A DNA stretch of 64,000 nucleotides, taken from Wenzhouxiangellaceae bacterium. Its GTDB lineage: Bacteria > Pseudomonadota > Gammaproteobacteria > Xanthomonadales > Wenzhouxiangellaceae. The notes under the pieces were generated by a model, which was not told the DNA's origin, ran no database searches, and was given only the letters and a program-made list of their open reading frames with translations. A program made the position numbers and the translations under genes. Positions 8,775-19,093 of the stretch are shown piece by piece. Location: contig JANQPN010000073.1 of assembly GCA_028289455.1 (NCBI GenBank), positions 35,590-99,589 on the forward strand. The letters run 5' to 3'. Numbering within the stretch: the stretch's first letter is position 1; every line of letters begins with the position of its first letter.

Positions 8775-9584
8775 TCAATTCATAGCAAAAGTTGCCATCA
8801 CGGCCATATGATCAGACAGGTATTGACCGTTTACCGCTGACGCCCCCAGTGTTTCGATATTCACGAAAGTATTCACCGCCGTTCCCCTGGCCCAGATGTA
8901 ATCTATGCGTTTACTGGGTGTATCCCCTTCGCCGACCTTCCAGGTATAACCCTGCTCTCCGGTGATACCTGCATATTGCTGCATCCATAAATCAGACCAT
9001 CCGGCGTCTATCAGCGGCTGCAGGGTATCCGGCACACAGGGTGTGTCACCGCATAAATCGGCCTGATCCGGTTGATTCAGATCACCAACCAGCACAGCAG
9101 GGCCGTTGAACTGGCTGGCATAGTCGATCAATTCATTCAGCTGGGTGGCGTAACAATCTGAGGTATCGGTGGTCAGGTGGTTGTTGAATACATAAAACAG
9201 CTCGCCGGAACCATCCAGATCAAACCCGGCATACTGCACGATACGGCGATTCAACGGCTCTGACGCACAAATGGTCAATGCCACAGTGCCGGTCTGCTGC
9301 ATCAGCAGATCTTCCCGCGAGAGTATCGCCAGGCCTTCCCATTGCGGCGGGCTGGCGCTGGTATAGGCTGCCGCCATATTGGCCAGCAGATTCCAGTCAC
9401 CTGTTCTGTTCAGCAAGCCCTGCAGGTATTCGCCCTGGTTCGGACTGCCGTCATACATTCCGCGCACTTCATTCAAACAGATGATATCTGCGCCGGACCC
9501 GATAAGCAGATCAGCAATTAACTGCAGCCGCTCGCGCCAGTCGCCCTCATAATTTTCGATGTTATAAGTGATGATTTTCATCAT
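8775..9584 (-). CDS. Endonuclease/exonuclease/phosphatase (EEP) family protein
   Basis: MMKIITYNIENYEGDWRERLQLIADLLIGSGADIICLNEV...VGDLNQPDQ...RIDYIWARG...SDHMAVMATF. Confidence 0.85.
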   Translation of the reverse strand: MMKIITYNIENYEGDWRERLQLIADLLIGSGADIICLNEVRGMYDGSPNQGEYLQGLLNRTGDWNLLANMAAAYTSASPPQWEGLAILSREDLLMQQTGTVALTICASEPLNRRIVQYAGFDLDGSGELFYVFNNHLTTDTSDCYATQLNELIDYASQFNGPAVLVGDLNQPDQADLCGDTPCVPDTLQPLIDAGWSDLWMQQYAGITGEQGYTWKVGEGDTPSKRIDYIWARGTAVNTFVNIETLGASAVNGQYLSDHMAVMATFAMN

Positions 9585-9642
9585 GCCCCCTTATCGGCAT
9601 CCTGATTTTAAAAATCAGGGTTATTGTTCATGCATTGCAGGC

Positions 9643-10074
9643 TTACCAATGCGAGACCAGTAAAAATATCAAAAACGCTGCGCCACTCAAAATACTGCGC
9701 ACCCAATGCAGTTGTGCCCAGCGCTTGAGTAATGCTTCCGTTTCTTCTGTACTTAACTTACCCGGCAGCAGTTTGTCGTTGATCGGTTTGATCACCATCA
9801 GCGTATAGGGAATAACCGCGAACAGACATAAGCCGCCAATCAGCCACATGATGCCCGACCCGAGCAACCATTCAAACAAACCTGCGAAGCTGCCTAATAC
9901 CGCCAGCAGTACCTGCAGAGGGGCGGCCTTTAAATACATCGGGCCGAAAAACCGGCCGGCGAAATCGATACCGGTACTCATCGCTGCCGGGTGCTGTACC
10001 AATGACAAGTAAATGGCCACGCCAAAAAAAGTACCTGTGCAGAATACTGCAATGATCTGAAACATCGGGTCCAT
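9643..10074 (-). CDS. DUF1772-like integral membrane protein
   Basis: 143 aa, four hydrophobic segments, GTFFGVAIYLSLVQHPAAM. Confidence 0.6.
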   Translation of the reverse strand: MDPMFQIIAVFCTGTFFGVAIYLSLVQHPAAMSTGIDFAGRFFGPMYLKAAPLQVLLAVLGSFAGLFEWLLGSGIMWLIGGLCLFAVIPYTLMVIKPINDKLLPGKLSTEETEALLKRWAQLHWVRSILSGAAFLIFLLVSHW

Positions 10075-10407
10075 ATAATTCCCTGCGTTGTCTATTATTC
10101 TTAGTGCCGGCAGCCGTTTCTACTGCCCTCCAAGCCAGCGCGACAATGGTAACTTAACATGTGTGAATGTCAGCTGAAAATGGCCTGTCGGGATACCGGG
10201 CAAATACCTTGGATTATCGGCCTGCAGTATTGCTCCCGTTGCAGGTTTATGACAGCCGGGTACCAAAATCGATCCGTTTTTCAATAACCTGCGCAAACAC
10301 CGATAAAACCACAGGCTTTGATGAGCGCAGAATAACCCAACAGGCAATCGGCTGCTTTATCTGCTATCGTTAGCCGCAAAGATACTATAAATGGCAGGGG
10401 AATTATC

Positions 10408-13400
10408 ATGGAAGTTAGTATTTTTGGTACCAGCTTGAACACTTCTGTTCAAACCACTTTTTCCGGTATTCACCGACGTCTTTCCACTTATATATTACTG
10501 ATCAGCAGCCAGGTCTTTTTAGCGACCAGCGTAATGGCCGAAGATCTGCTGCCGCCCGATCCGGCGGACTGGGTCTGCCCCAGCAGCGAGATTGAACCCA
10601 CCCAGGCGCAAATCGAATCGCTGTGCGGGAAGATGCCCTGGAATGATCAGAACCCGATGCCGGATTTCGGCAAACCGGCTGTGCTGCCGCCACCCGGCGT
10701 GCTGGCGGAACTGGATGCCAAGAACCGTTACGATGCAGCACTGGTTACTTTTATCAACCAGCGGCAATACATCAAGAACGGCTGGAAATCAGACCTTAAC
10801 TGGCGGATGACCGGCCCTTATGTCGGCAAGATCGGCTCCGGCAAAACCTTTGGTGTTCACCCTGCAGTCAAGATTTATTATTCCCCGGCCGTTACCGAAT
10901 GGTTATGTAAAGACCGCGAGGGTCCACTGCCGGATAACGCCATGATCGTCAAGGAAATGCGCAACATCGACGATAAGCTGAACATTCAGCTGAACGATGA
11001 AGGCTGCATGGAAATTCCCGATCCGGACCTGCCGGCCGAATCCTGGGCCATTATGGTCAAGCACAAGGAATTCAGTCATGACGGCTGGTACTGGGCTGGT
11101 TTTTCGGAAAGCCCGAAAGACCCCAGCGACCCCAGCAAGGTGCCGCTGATCGGCAACCCACCGATCAATGATAAAACTGCGGTGACCACTTCAGCAGCAG
11201 AATTTTTCGGGCGGCCGCCGGTAAAAAGAGACCCGCTGTGGTATCCGACCGGGGTCCTGTTTGAACCGCTACCGGAAGGCACCCAAAAACCCAATGCGGT
11301 GTTCCCCTACAACGAATTCGGCAACTACTGCGTCAACTGCCACGCCTCGGCCATGAGCGAGTCCACCTATTCCTCGCTGGACAACATTCTGACGCCGGGG
11401 CTGGAATACAAAGGTTATAACCTGGACGGGCTGATGAAGCGCCTGGTTGCCCCCAGTGAACTGCGCTCCATTGATAACGCCCTGCTGGCCGATAAGCATG
11501 CCCGCGACGGCACTGCCCTGACAGCTTTATCGGCAGCTAAAACCAACACCTATCAAACGCCGTTTGCCGATCCCCTGGATAAAAGCAGCGATGCGTTTCT
11601 GGCATTTTACAATCAGCTGCCCGATATGAGTTTCGAGCAGGCGCTGAACCTGCGCCTGCCGGCGGAAACCTTTGACCATCGGGTGTCCGGTCAAAACGGC
11701 CCGGAAGGCTTTTTGACCTCCAACCAGTGCACCGGCTGCCATGACGGTACCTATTCCAATTCAGCCACGCCGAACATGGTGATTGAAGATCCGGACAGCA
11801 AAGAGCTGGTCAACCTGTCGCCGTATGGTGAATGGCGCGCCTCGCCGATGGGGCTGGCCGGACGAGACCCGATATTTTTCTCCCAGCTGCAGAGTGAAAC
11901 CAACAATCTGCCGGAAATGACCGAGTGTATTGAAAACACCTGCCTGCATTGCCACGGCGTCATGGGGCAGCGGCAGCAGGCACTGGATACACCGGACTAC
12001 AGCGGTAACACCTGTGAAGATATCTTCGCCATACCACCGCCGGAAGGCGTTCCATTTGGTAAGCCATTTGCACTGGAGCAGGTTACCCAGTATCAGGATT
12101 CCAGGCATATCGACTCAACCTACGGCGCACTGGCCCGTGACGGGATTTCCTGTGCCGTGTGTCATCACATGACCAATGAGGAATTCGGCAAGGAACCTTC
12201 GTTTACCGGTAACTTTGTCACCGGTCCGTTTGATGTGTTCTACGGGCCGTTTGAAAACGACACCATTGCGCGCAAACCGATGCAGCGGGCGCTCGGGGTA
12301 ACACCGGAGTACGGCCAGCAGATCAAAAGCTCGGGCCTGTGCGGCACCTGCCACAATATTCTGCTGCCGGTATTCAACAACGACGGCACGCCGCATAAAA
12401 TCGAATTCGACGGTCAGACTTTGACCGCCAGCTATGAGCAGACCACTCATCTGGAATGGGTCAACAGCGAGTTCTCCAGAGTGGGTACGCTTAAATCGTG
12501 CCGCGACTGCCATATGGGTGATAAGTACAAGGACAATCCGCTGGAGCAGGAAAATCTGGCCGGCGAAGTTCAACCGTTCCTGATCGCCAATATAGAAGAC
12601 AACACCTTTGCGCCGACCACCCACCGGATGCCGGATGACAAAATCACCCAGACACCGCGGCCCGATTACCGCCGCCATCAGCTGCATGGTCTGAATGTAT
12701 TTCTGAACGAATTTTTCCAGCAGTTCCCGGTTATTTTGGGTGTGCGGCAGATTGACTATATGACCGGCAGCGGCGTCACCCCGCCACTGATTACCGGGCG
12801 TGAGTCGATGCTGGAAATGGCTGAACACGAAACCGCCGATGTTACCGTGCAGTCGTTTCGCAAAACCGCAGACAACCAGCTGACCGCTGATATTCTGGTG
12901 ACCAATAAGGTCGGCCATTATCTGCCCTCCGGCGTTGGCTTCCGGCGGGTGTTCCTGGAGGTGCTGGTACAGGACAAAGACAACAACAACCTGTGGGCTT
13001 CCGGCAGAACCAATGAACTGGGTGCAATTCTATACGGCACTACCAGCCAGGTGCTGCCCAGTGAGCAGCCGGTCAAATACCCTGACATGCCGTTCCAGCC
13101 GCACTACCAGACCGTTACCGGTGAGGATCAGGTGCAGATTTATCAGGAACTGATTGAAGATTCTCAGGGTAACCTGACCACCAGCTTCCTGCGCCGGGTT
13201 GAACATGTCAAAGACAACCGGCTGCGGCCAAAAGGCTTTGATCCGCAGTTCTTCCTGGATAACCCATCACCGTATATCCAGATGCTGGGACATATCGACG
13301 GCGAAGCCAAAAAAGACAAGTATTACTTCAACCCCGAATTCACCGGCGGTGATGCCATCACTTATCAGATGACCATGAGTCCGGATAAGATGGCCAAGGC

Positions 13401-13635
13401 ACACCACGTCAAGGTTACCCTGTACAGCCAATCGATCCCGCCGTTCTACCTGCAGGAACGGTTCCGTGATGCCAACGTGGGCACCAATCCCAAGAAGAAT
13501 GAAATCGAACGGCTGTTTTACCTGACCAGTCACTTGAATACAGCCGCTACCGATAACGCCGGTGACACCTATATTGAGGATTGGAAACTGAAAATAACCG
13601 GTACCTGTGCCGCCTTGAACGGTGCCTGTAACTGA
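10408..13635 (+). CDS. Exported multiheme c-type cytochrome (6 CxxCH), N-terminal region cytochrome P460-like
   Basis: 1075 aa; CVNCH, CTGCH, CLHCH, CAVCH, CGTCH, CRDCH; signal peptide-like N-terminus. Confidence 0.85.
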   Translation: MEVSIFGTSLNTSVQTTFSGIHRRLSTYILLISSQVFLATSVMAEDLLPPDPADWVCPSSEIEPTQAQIESLCGKMPWNDQNPMPDFGKPAVLPPPGVLAELDAKNRYDAALVTFINQRQYIKNGWKSDLNWRMTGPYVGKIGSGKTFGVHPAVKIYYSPAVTEWLCKDREGPLPDNAMIVKEMRNIDDKLNIQLNDEGCMEIPDPDLPAESWAIMVKHKEFSHDGWYWAGFSESPKDPSDPSKVPLIGNPPINDKTAVTTSAAEFFGRPPVKRDPLWYPTGVLFEPLPEGTQKPNAVFPYNEFGNYCVNCHASAMSESTYSSLDNILTPGLEYKGYNLDGLMKRLVAPSELRSIDNALLADKHARDGTALTALSAAKTNTYQTPFADPLDKSSDAFLAFYNQLPDMSFEQALNLRLPAETFDHRVSGQNGPEGFLTSNQCTGCHDGTYSNSATPNMVIEDPDSKELVNLSPYGEWRASPMGLAGRDPIFFSQLQSETNNLPEMTECIENTCLHCHGVMGQRQQALDTPDYSGNTCEDIFAIPPPEGVPFGKPFALEQVTQYQDSRHIDSTYGALARDGISCAVCHHMTNEEFGKEPSFTGNFVTGPFDVFYGPFENDTIARKPMQRALGVTPEYGQQIKSSGLCGTCHNILLPVFNNDGTPHKIEFDGQTLTASYEQTTHLEWVNSEFSRVGTLKSCRDCHMGDKYKDNPLEQENLAGEVQPFLIANIEDNTFAPTTHRMPDDKITQTPRPDYRRHQLHGLNVFLNEFFQQFPVILGVRQIDYMTGSGVTPPLITGRESMLEMAEHETADVTVQSFRKTADNQLTADILVTNKVGHYLPSGVGFRRVFLEVLVQDKDNNNLWASGRTNELGAILYGTTSQVLPSEQPVKYPDMPFQPHYQTVTGEDQVQIYQELIEDSQGNLTTSFLRRVEHVKDNRLRPKGFDPQFFLDNPSPYIQMLGHIDGEAKKDKYYFNPEFTGGDAITYQMTMSPDKMAKAHHVKVTLYSQSIPPFYLQERFRDANVGTNPKKNEIERLFYLTSHLNTAATDNAGDTYIEDWKLKITGTCAALNGACN

Positions 13636-13661
13636 CCGGAAACAGTTATAGCTTTCCAGCA

Positions 13662-13693
13662 ATGACGACGGCGGCATCTGCCGCCGTCGTTAT
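13662..13693. terminator. Hairpin between convergent genes
   Basis: acgacggcggca-tc-tgccgccgtcgt, perfect 12-bp core with flanking pairs. Confidence 0.7.
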
Positions 13694-13714
13694 ATTGATA
13701 ATCCGGAAAGTTTC

Positions 13715-14614
13715 TTACAGCTTGCGCACCAGGCGCTGATAGGTGATCGCTGAATGCTGATAAAGCGCCTGGCGTTCCCATTCGAAAAAGCTGTAATCCT
13801 GAAACTCACCCGGCAACGCCATGCCCGCGCCATCGGGCTGGGCATAGGCAGGGATATCCCGCGTGATGTCTTCTATGATCCGTTTGATGCCATCAGGGAT
13901 TTGCAGGCCGTTGCCGTCGTAAATCTTATACAAGCCGGCGACATCCCCCCATACATAAGGCGCTACATCCAGGGTGTTGTGATAGCGCCACGGCACCGAT
14001 GGTGAAAACAACGCGTCCACGTAGGCTGCAAAAGCGGGATTGCCCGAGGTCAACCCGGCAAACGAATAGGGTTGTACGGTTAACTGCAGATCCAGCATGG
14101 TGGACACTTCACAGATATACGCCGCCAGCACCGGGGTTAAGGTACCGCCCAGACTGTGCCCGGTGACATAAATGGTGGCGCCGGGATTTTGCTTCAGCAC
14201 ACTGTTCCAGCTGAAATTATCGCGGCTTTTGTCTTCCATATTCAGCAGGTATTTGAACCCGTTTGCAGTGCCCTGGGAAATCATCGCATCACGCGGCGCC
14301 CTGAGCGAATAGTTTTCCCACGGCACGTGCTCCTGGATACTGAAATCCTCACCCAGCCAGGAAGACAGGCTGTCCCAGGTGGTGCCGCGGATCACAAAAG
14401 CAAATTCATTGCTGCCGGTCCGACGAGCCACATACAGCAGGCTGTAAATCACATCGGCATCGGACTTCAATGCCACCGGACCCCATACGCATTCCCATTC
14501 CTTATTGGTTATATCCTGCACTTTCCCGGGAATGGCCTGCGGTGATTCATACGCTACGCCGGCCAGGTTGATCATGATCAACGGCAGGTTATCCGGTTGA
14601 TAAATACTCATCAA
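13715..14614 (-). CDS. Lipase family protein (class 3-like alpha/beta hydrolase)
   Basis: IYVTGHSLGGTLTPVLAAYI nucleophile elbow; FVIRGTTWDSLSSWLGED. Confidence 0.8.
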   Translation of the reverse strand: MMSIYQPDNLPLIMINLAGVAYESPQAIPGKVQDITNKEWECVWGPVALKSDADVIYSLLYVARRTGSNEFAFVIRGTTWDSLSSWLGEDFSIQEHVPWENYSLRAPRDAMISQGTANGFKYLLNMEDKSRDNFSWNSVLKQNPGATIYVTGHSLGGTLTPVLAAYICEVSTMLDLQLTVQPYSFAGLTSGNPAFAAYVDALFSPSVPWRYHNTLDVAPYVWGDVAGLYKIYDGNGLQIPDGIKRIIEDITRDIPAYAQPDGAGMALPGEFQDYSFFEWERQALYQHSAITYQRLVRKL

Positions 14615-14640
14615 TGTCTCCTGTCAAAAGCCAAACCCGG

Positions 14641-15243
14641 TTAATCGATAAACCGGCAGGCATCCGCTTCACACAATATCCGCACGTTATTGAAACCCAC
14701 CTGGAATGCCCGCTTGATGACATCGGCGCCGGTAAAAGTTTTGGCGGGCTGCTTATCGCAATCCAGCGTGGCCATTTCGGCGCGGCTGATCTTCCCCCTG
14801 TTGTCGACAAAAATTTTGTTGTCCCATACCGGATGCAGCCAGACGACAAAATCATGGGTATCTCCAGGCCTTACGGGTGCCCCGCTGATGCCTTTACCAT
14901 CAGGATCGGTATAACCGCATTCTGTCCAGCGGTTGTTTCTGGAGTTGGTCAGCCTGATGGGAATTTGCGTGGGCTTATTGCAGATGCGGTTCCAGCGGGT
15001 TTTCTTTTCAAAAAAATCACCGAAACAGTAACTGATACCGCAATCTGGCGCACAGGCCCTGAAGCCGTCATCACGGGTTTCAGGTACCGGGCAAAGCTCC
15101 AGCTCTCCCTGGTAACACTTAGGACCAATCACATCGTATTCAAAGAAGGTTTTTTCCTGAGCAACAGCACCGGCTGATAACAACCCTGTCAACAATGAAC
15201 CGCAGCAGATCAGCCGCATAAACCCCGATAATTTAAACAACAT
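14641..15243 (-). CDS. Hypothetical secreted cysteine-containing protein
   Basis: 200 aa with signal peptide; no family recognised. Confidence 0.6.
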   Translation of the reverse strand: MLFKLSGFMRLICCGSLLTGLLSAGAVAQEKTFFEYDVIGPKCYQGELELCPVPETRDDGFRACAPDCGISYCFGDFFEKKTRWNRICNKPTQIPIRLTNSRNNRWTECGYTDPDGKGISGAPVRPGDTHDFVVWLHPVWDNKIFVDNRGKISRAEMATLDCDKQPAKTFTGADVIKRAFQVGFNNVRILCEADACRFID

Positions 15244-15292
15244 TATCTCTCCTCCCGTCAGTCAGCTGTTTTGGCCACCCGGCTCTGACCGT

Positions 15293-15790
15293 TCACAACA
15301 AGGTCTGCCAGTAGGCTACATCGATCCACCGGTTGAACTTAAAACCAACCTCATTGAAGTGCGCCACCTTGCTCAAACCGAACTTTTCATGCAATGCAAT
15401 ACAGCCGGGGTTCGGCAGCGCGATGCCGGCTGCCACACTGTGGATGCTGCGTTTTCGGAGAATTCCGAATAATTCCGAGTACAGCCCGCTGCCCATTCCA
15501 GTGCCGGTATGTCCTGCTGCAATGTAGACGGCAATTTCCACCGAGTTGCGGTATGCGCTGCGGCCTTTCCAGGGGCCCGCATAGCAATAACCGGCAATAT
15601 CCCCTGCCCGCTCAGCCACCAGCCACGGCAGCCGGGCATTGATGATCGTGCTGATCCGTTCCGCCATTTCCCCATCATTAACCGGCTGCTCTTCAAAAGT
15701 GGCAACCGCATTGAGTACATAGTGATTGTAAATCTGCGCAATGGCTGCGCTGTCTGACCGCTCAGCGCCTCTGATCCGAACCTCAGACAT
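15293..15790 (-). CDS. GNAT family N-acetyltransferase (phosphinothricin acetyltransferase-like)
   Basis: RGAERSDSAAIAQIYNHYVLNAVATFEEQPV...GDIAGYCYAGPWKGRSAYRNSVEIAVYI...GTGMGSGLYSELF. Confidence 0.85.
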   Translation of the reverse strand: MSEVRIRGAERSDSAAIAQIYNHYVLNAVATFEEQPVNDGEMAERISTIINARLPWLVAERAGDIAGYCYAGPWKGRSAYRNSVEIAVYIAAGHTGTGMGSGLYSELFGILRKRSIHSVAAGIALPNPGCIALHEKFGLSKVAHFNEVGFKFNRWIDVAYWQTLL

Positions 15791-15813
15791 TCAAGCGGGC
15801 GCCAGTCAGCCGG

Positions 15814-16275
15814 TTAGGTCTTCTGCTCGATACCGAAATAGGCATAACCTGCACCAACCGCTATGCCGAGCCAGGCCTGACCCAGATCAGCCAGCGGCGG
15901 TAATAATCCCGGATCACTATTCAGATACCCGTAAAAGAAAGCCAACAGGCCTGCCAGCAGCCATACGCTTAAATAAACACCGGTGATTATTGTCAGCACT
16001 CTTTTCGCCATTGGGCTTCGCTGTTGGGGACTCAGCAGGCGTGCAGCAGGCGCCTCACCCGGTTTGGTGGCAGCCAGTTCAGCAATAACCAGTGCGGACA
16101 CCAGACCGCCAATCAAAGCCAGCGAAGATGCCATGCGGTCATTGAAATCTGCCGGTGTGGGAGAGGTACAGCTATCTGAACCTGCACAGATCACCACATC
16201 CACGCCTACATAAACCAGATAAACATAAATAATCAACAGAACTGTACATACAATTGCGCCGAATGCCGCTTTCAT
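15814..16275 (-). CDS. Hypothetical membrane protein
   Basis: 153 aa with four predicted TM segments. Confidence 0.55.
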   Translation of the reverse strand: MKAAFGAIVCTVLLIIYVYLVYVGVDVVICAGSDSCTSPTPADFNDRMASSLALIGGLVSALVIAELAATKPGEAPAARLLSPQQRSPMAKRVLTIITGVYLSVWLLAGLLAFFYGYLNSDPGLLPPLADLGQAWLGIAVGAGYAYFGIEQKT

Positions 16276-16368
16276 AGACTATCTCCCCGATTTTATGATT
16301 GCGTCTGCCCAGATTTGACTGGACAAACATTTGTACATCCGATTTCAGTATAGCTGATGTATCAGACA

Positions 16369-16394
16369 TAAAAAAAGGCTGCCGGCGGCAGCCT
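16369..16394 (-). terminator. Rho-independent terminator downstream of the Dps-like gene
   Basis: Minus strand AGGCTGCC-GCC-GGCAGCCT followed by a TTTTTTT tract. Confidence 0.85.
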
Positions 16395-16428
16395 AAGATT
16401 CAGAGCCTGGAGGAGTATTTAACCGTAA

Positions 16429-16896
16429 TTACCCTAATAAGCTGCGTAACATCCACGCAGTTTTTTCATGAAAATTCATCCGCTGTGTCAACAAATCACA
16501 GGTCGGCTCATCACCGGCTTCATCCGCCGGACCGAATGCATTGCGTGCAGTTCGCGCTACCGTTTCGTGAGCAACCACCAGATTGCGCACCATCTGCTCG
16601 GCAGCCGGATGGCCTTCCTCTTCCTCAATGGAAGTCAGCTGAGAAAATGCCTTATACGACCCGGGGGCAAAATGGCCCAGTGCACGGATGCGTTCAGCAA
16701 TTTCGTCGACCGCCGTCGCCAGCTCTGTGTAGTGCTCTTCAAACAGTGCATGCAAAGAGTGGAACTGTGGCCCGGTAACATTCCAGTGATAGTTGTGCGT
16801 TTTGATATACAACGTGTAACTGTCGGCCAGCAGGTGTGCAAGGCTGCCGGAAATGTCAGCCCTCTGCTGTTCAGTTAAACCAATTTGAATATCCAT
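16429..16896 (-). CDS. dps: Dps family DNA starvation/stationary phase protection protein
   Basis: [59 protein letters not shown]; start moved in from the ORF-track ATG. Confidence 0.85.
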   Translation of the reverse strand: MDIQIGLTEQQRADISGSLAHLLADSYTLYIKTHNYHWNVTGPQFHSLHALFEEHYTELATAVDEIAERIRALGHFAPGSYKAFSQLTSIEEEEGHPAAEQMVRNLVVAHETVARTARNAFGPADEAGDEPTCDLLTQRMNFHEKTAWMLRSLLG

Positions 16897-16987
16897 GTTG
16901 ACTCCTGATTGTTGTACGTGGCTTGTTTCTATGAGGGATAGAATAACCAATCAGGATTAATAAATGAAATTGATTGTTTAACTATAT

Positions 16988-17587
16988 TTAATTGGTTTCA
17001 TCTATAGTGATTTTATACTGTAAACGGCTGTGCTCCAGCACCTCCGGCCAAGGAAACAGCGGCCCCGGGTCGACCTTGCGGGCCACGGTTAAATCCGGAT
17101 CATTACTTGCAGCAACTTCCCGGGTATCCAGCTGCTCATGTCCGGCAATCCAGACCAGCGAGGGCAATTGCCGTTCCAGTTGCCCAAGCAGACTCTGCAG
17201 CGCATTGATCTGCACATCAGGGTAGGCCGTTTTCAATTCCTGATGGTCACTGTGGTGCCAGTCAGGCCAGCGCCCGCGGTTGACCAGTTCGATCCCGATA
17301 GTGTGCCGGTTGTGCCCGGCAACATGATGAGCAATGCGGTCTTCCGGGACGTATTGCTCGATGCTGCCGTCCACATCAATATAGAAATGCCCGCTGTTGC
17401 CGGTTTGAGATTCGGCATAATGTATCTGCTCACCGAATTCCCGCGCCATTGCCAGATCCGGTGTTTCAGTGCAATGAATCACCACTCCCTGGATACTGTC
17501 CGGATTCCGGCTTTCCAGTCTCTCAGCGTATGGCAAAGGATTCTGGGTAATCATCAGCACCCCGGCAACAGCAGCAGTAATCGGCAT
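16988..17587 (-). CDS. N-acetylmuramoyl-L-alanine amidase (amidase_2 type)
   Basis: IQGVVIHCTETPDL...HFYIDVDGSIEQYVPEDRIAHHVAGHNRHTIGIELVNRGRWPDW. Confidence 0.85.
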   Translation of the reverse strand: MPITAAVAGVLMITQNPLPYAERLESRNPDSIQGVVIHCTETPDLAMAREFGEQIHYAESQTGNSGHFYIDVDGSIEQYVPEDRIAHHVAGHNRHTIGIELVNRGRWPDWHHSDHQELKTAYPDVQINALQSLLGQLERQLPSLVWIAGHEQLDTREVAASNDPDLTVARKVDPGPLFPWPEVLEHSRLQYKITIDETN

Positions 17588-17618
17588 CTGATCAGAGAAG
17601 TCGTCCGCTCAGACAGCG

Positions 17619-18965
17619 TCAGCTTTTGGCAGCGGCAATGTCTGCCAGCCAGCCGTCCAGTTCGCTGCGGTCGTGCCATCTGCCCTGGCGCATCACGCCA
17701 AGAATATCGGCAGTATGACTGATATCCTCAAGCGGATTATCAACCACCAGCAGCAAATTCGCCGGCGCTCCCGGTTTGACCATACCCCAGTCATCCCGGC
17801 CAAAGAACTGACCCACATTACGGGTCCCCATGGCCAATGCCTGCTGTGGCGTCAGCCCGGCTGACACCATTGCCTGTAATTCCCGGTGGATGGAAAACCC
17901 GGGCACATTCAATATCTGGGGTGCATCAGAGCCCAGCAGCAATCCGGCGCCATGGTTTTGCAGTGAGACCAGCAGCTGCTGACGCATGGCCAACAGCCGC
18001 CGCCGCTGCTGTTCGGAATACCCGGTGCGCAGCGAACGGGTTATTTCCGCCCAGCGATCAACTGTAGCGGTATCCATATAGCGCATTTCCGGCCAGTCCA
18101 GCATCAGCTGCAACGGGGTATCACCCATGGTGTGCAGCATCAATGTTTCGGTAGGCACATTCCAGACGCCCTGTTTGGCAGTTTGTCTGGCCAGTTGATC
18201 GATTCTGCTGAAATCTATGCCTGCGGCAATGGCTGCACCGAAGAAGCCGGGATCCTGTCCCCGCAATTCATTGTCTTCCGGTATTAACCCCCGGGCATAA
18301 CCGTCCAGATGATCAATGGTCGCCTGCTTTGAAGCCAGGGTTAAATCCAGCCCGACTTCAGCGGAAACATGCCCGGCCATGGGAATATTAACCCGCTCGG
18401 ACTGCTTAACCGCCTGTTGGTACTGGCGTCGGGTAAGCCCGGGATGCAATTTGATAAAGTCGTAACCGGCCGCCTGCTGATCACGGACCATTTTGCCGGC
18501 CTGTTCAGGCGAGCCGACCGATTGGCCATTCAGTGACGGGCCGCTGGTGACCAGTTCCGGTCCGATTCGCTCGCCACTGGCGAGCTGACTGCGCAGCTGT
18601 AAATGGCCCGGCTCACCCAGCATGCCGCGCGCCAGCACAATCCCGTTGGCCAGATACAACCTCAGTACTTCATCTACTGCTTCATTCCCGGCGCTTAACC
18701 TGGGAATATGTGCATGCATCTCAGCCAGCCCGGGCAGCAGATAACCGTCCTGACCATCAATCCGCTGTCCGTCAAACGCTTCACCCGCGTCTGCGGTATC
18801 GCTCAGCTGAACGATTTTCCCGTCCCGGATGGTAACCGACTGATTCTCCAGCAGCGCCGGAGCATCCATGGTGATGACATTAACGTTATCTATTCTTAGC
18901 GACTGCGCTGCAGCCAGCGAGCTGACGGCAACCAGCATTAAGCCCAGGTATCGGAATGAAGACAT
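17619..18965 (-). CDS. Exported amidohydrolase family protein
   Basis: DGYLLPGLAEMHAHIPRL...GHVSAEVGLDLTL...GSDAPQI...PGAPANLLLVVDNPLEDI. Confidence 0.85.
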   Translation of the reverse strand: MSSFRYLGLMLVAVSSLAAAQSLRIDNVNVITMDAPALLENQSVTIRDGKIVQLSDTADAGEAFDGQRIDGQDGYLLPGLAEMHAHIPRLSAGNEAVDEVLRLYLANGIVLARGMLGEPGHLQLRSQLASGERIGPELVTSGPSLNGQSVGSPEQAGKMVRDQQAAGYDFIKLHPGLTRRQYQQAVKQSERVNIPMAGHVSAEVGLDLTLASKQATIDHLDGYARGLIPEDNELRGQDPGFFGAAIAAGIDFSRIDQLARQTAKQGVWNVPTETLMLHTMGDTPLQLMLDWPEMRYMDTATVDRWAEITRSLRTGYSEQQRRRLLAMRQQLLVSLQNHGAGLLLGSDAPQILNVPGFSIHRELQAMVSAGLTPQQALAMGTRNVGQFFGRDDWGMVKPGAPANLLLVVDNPLEDISHTADILGVMRQGRWHDRSELDGWLADIAAAKS

Positions 18966-19053
18966 ATACTTAACTCTGTTAATGCGTAAGCTTAGAGGGT
19001 AGCACTGTCATTGGCATCAGGCATACAGGGAAGGCAAAGCGAAACATCTACAA

Positions 19054-19083
19054 GCCGGATGACGCTTACTGCCCTCATCCGGC
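19054..19083. terminator. Hairpin downstream of the DUF2333 gene
   Basis: gccggatga-cgcttactgccc-tcatccggc, 9-bp stem. Confidence 0.5.
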
Positions 19084-19093
19084 AACAATGCAG

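Noticed and set aside
12115-12918. 267-aa minus-strand ORF
   Set aside because: Antisense to the hexaheme cytochrome, whose CxxCH motifs make the plus frame certain.
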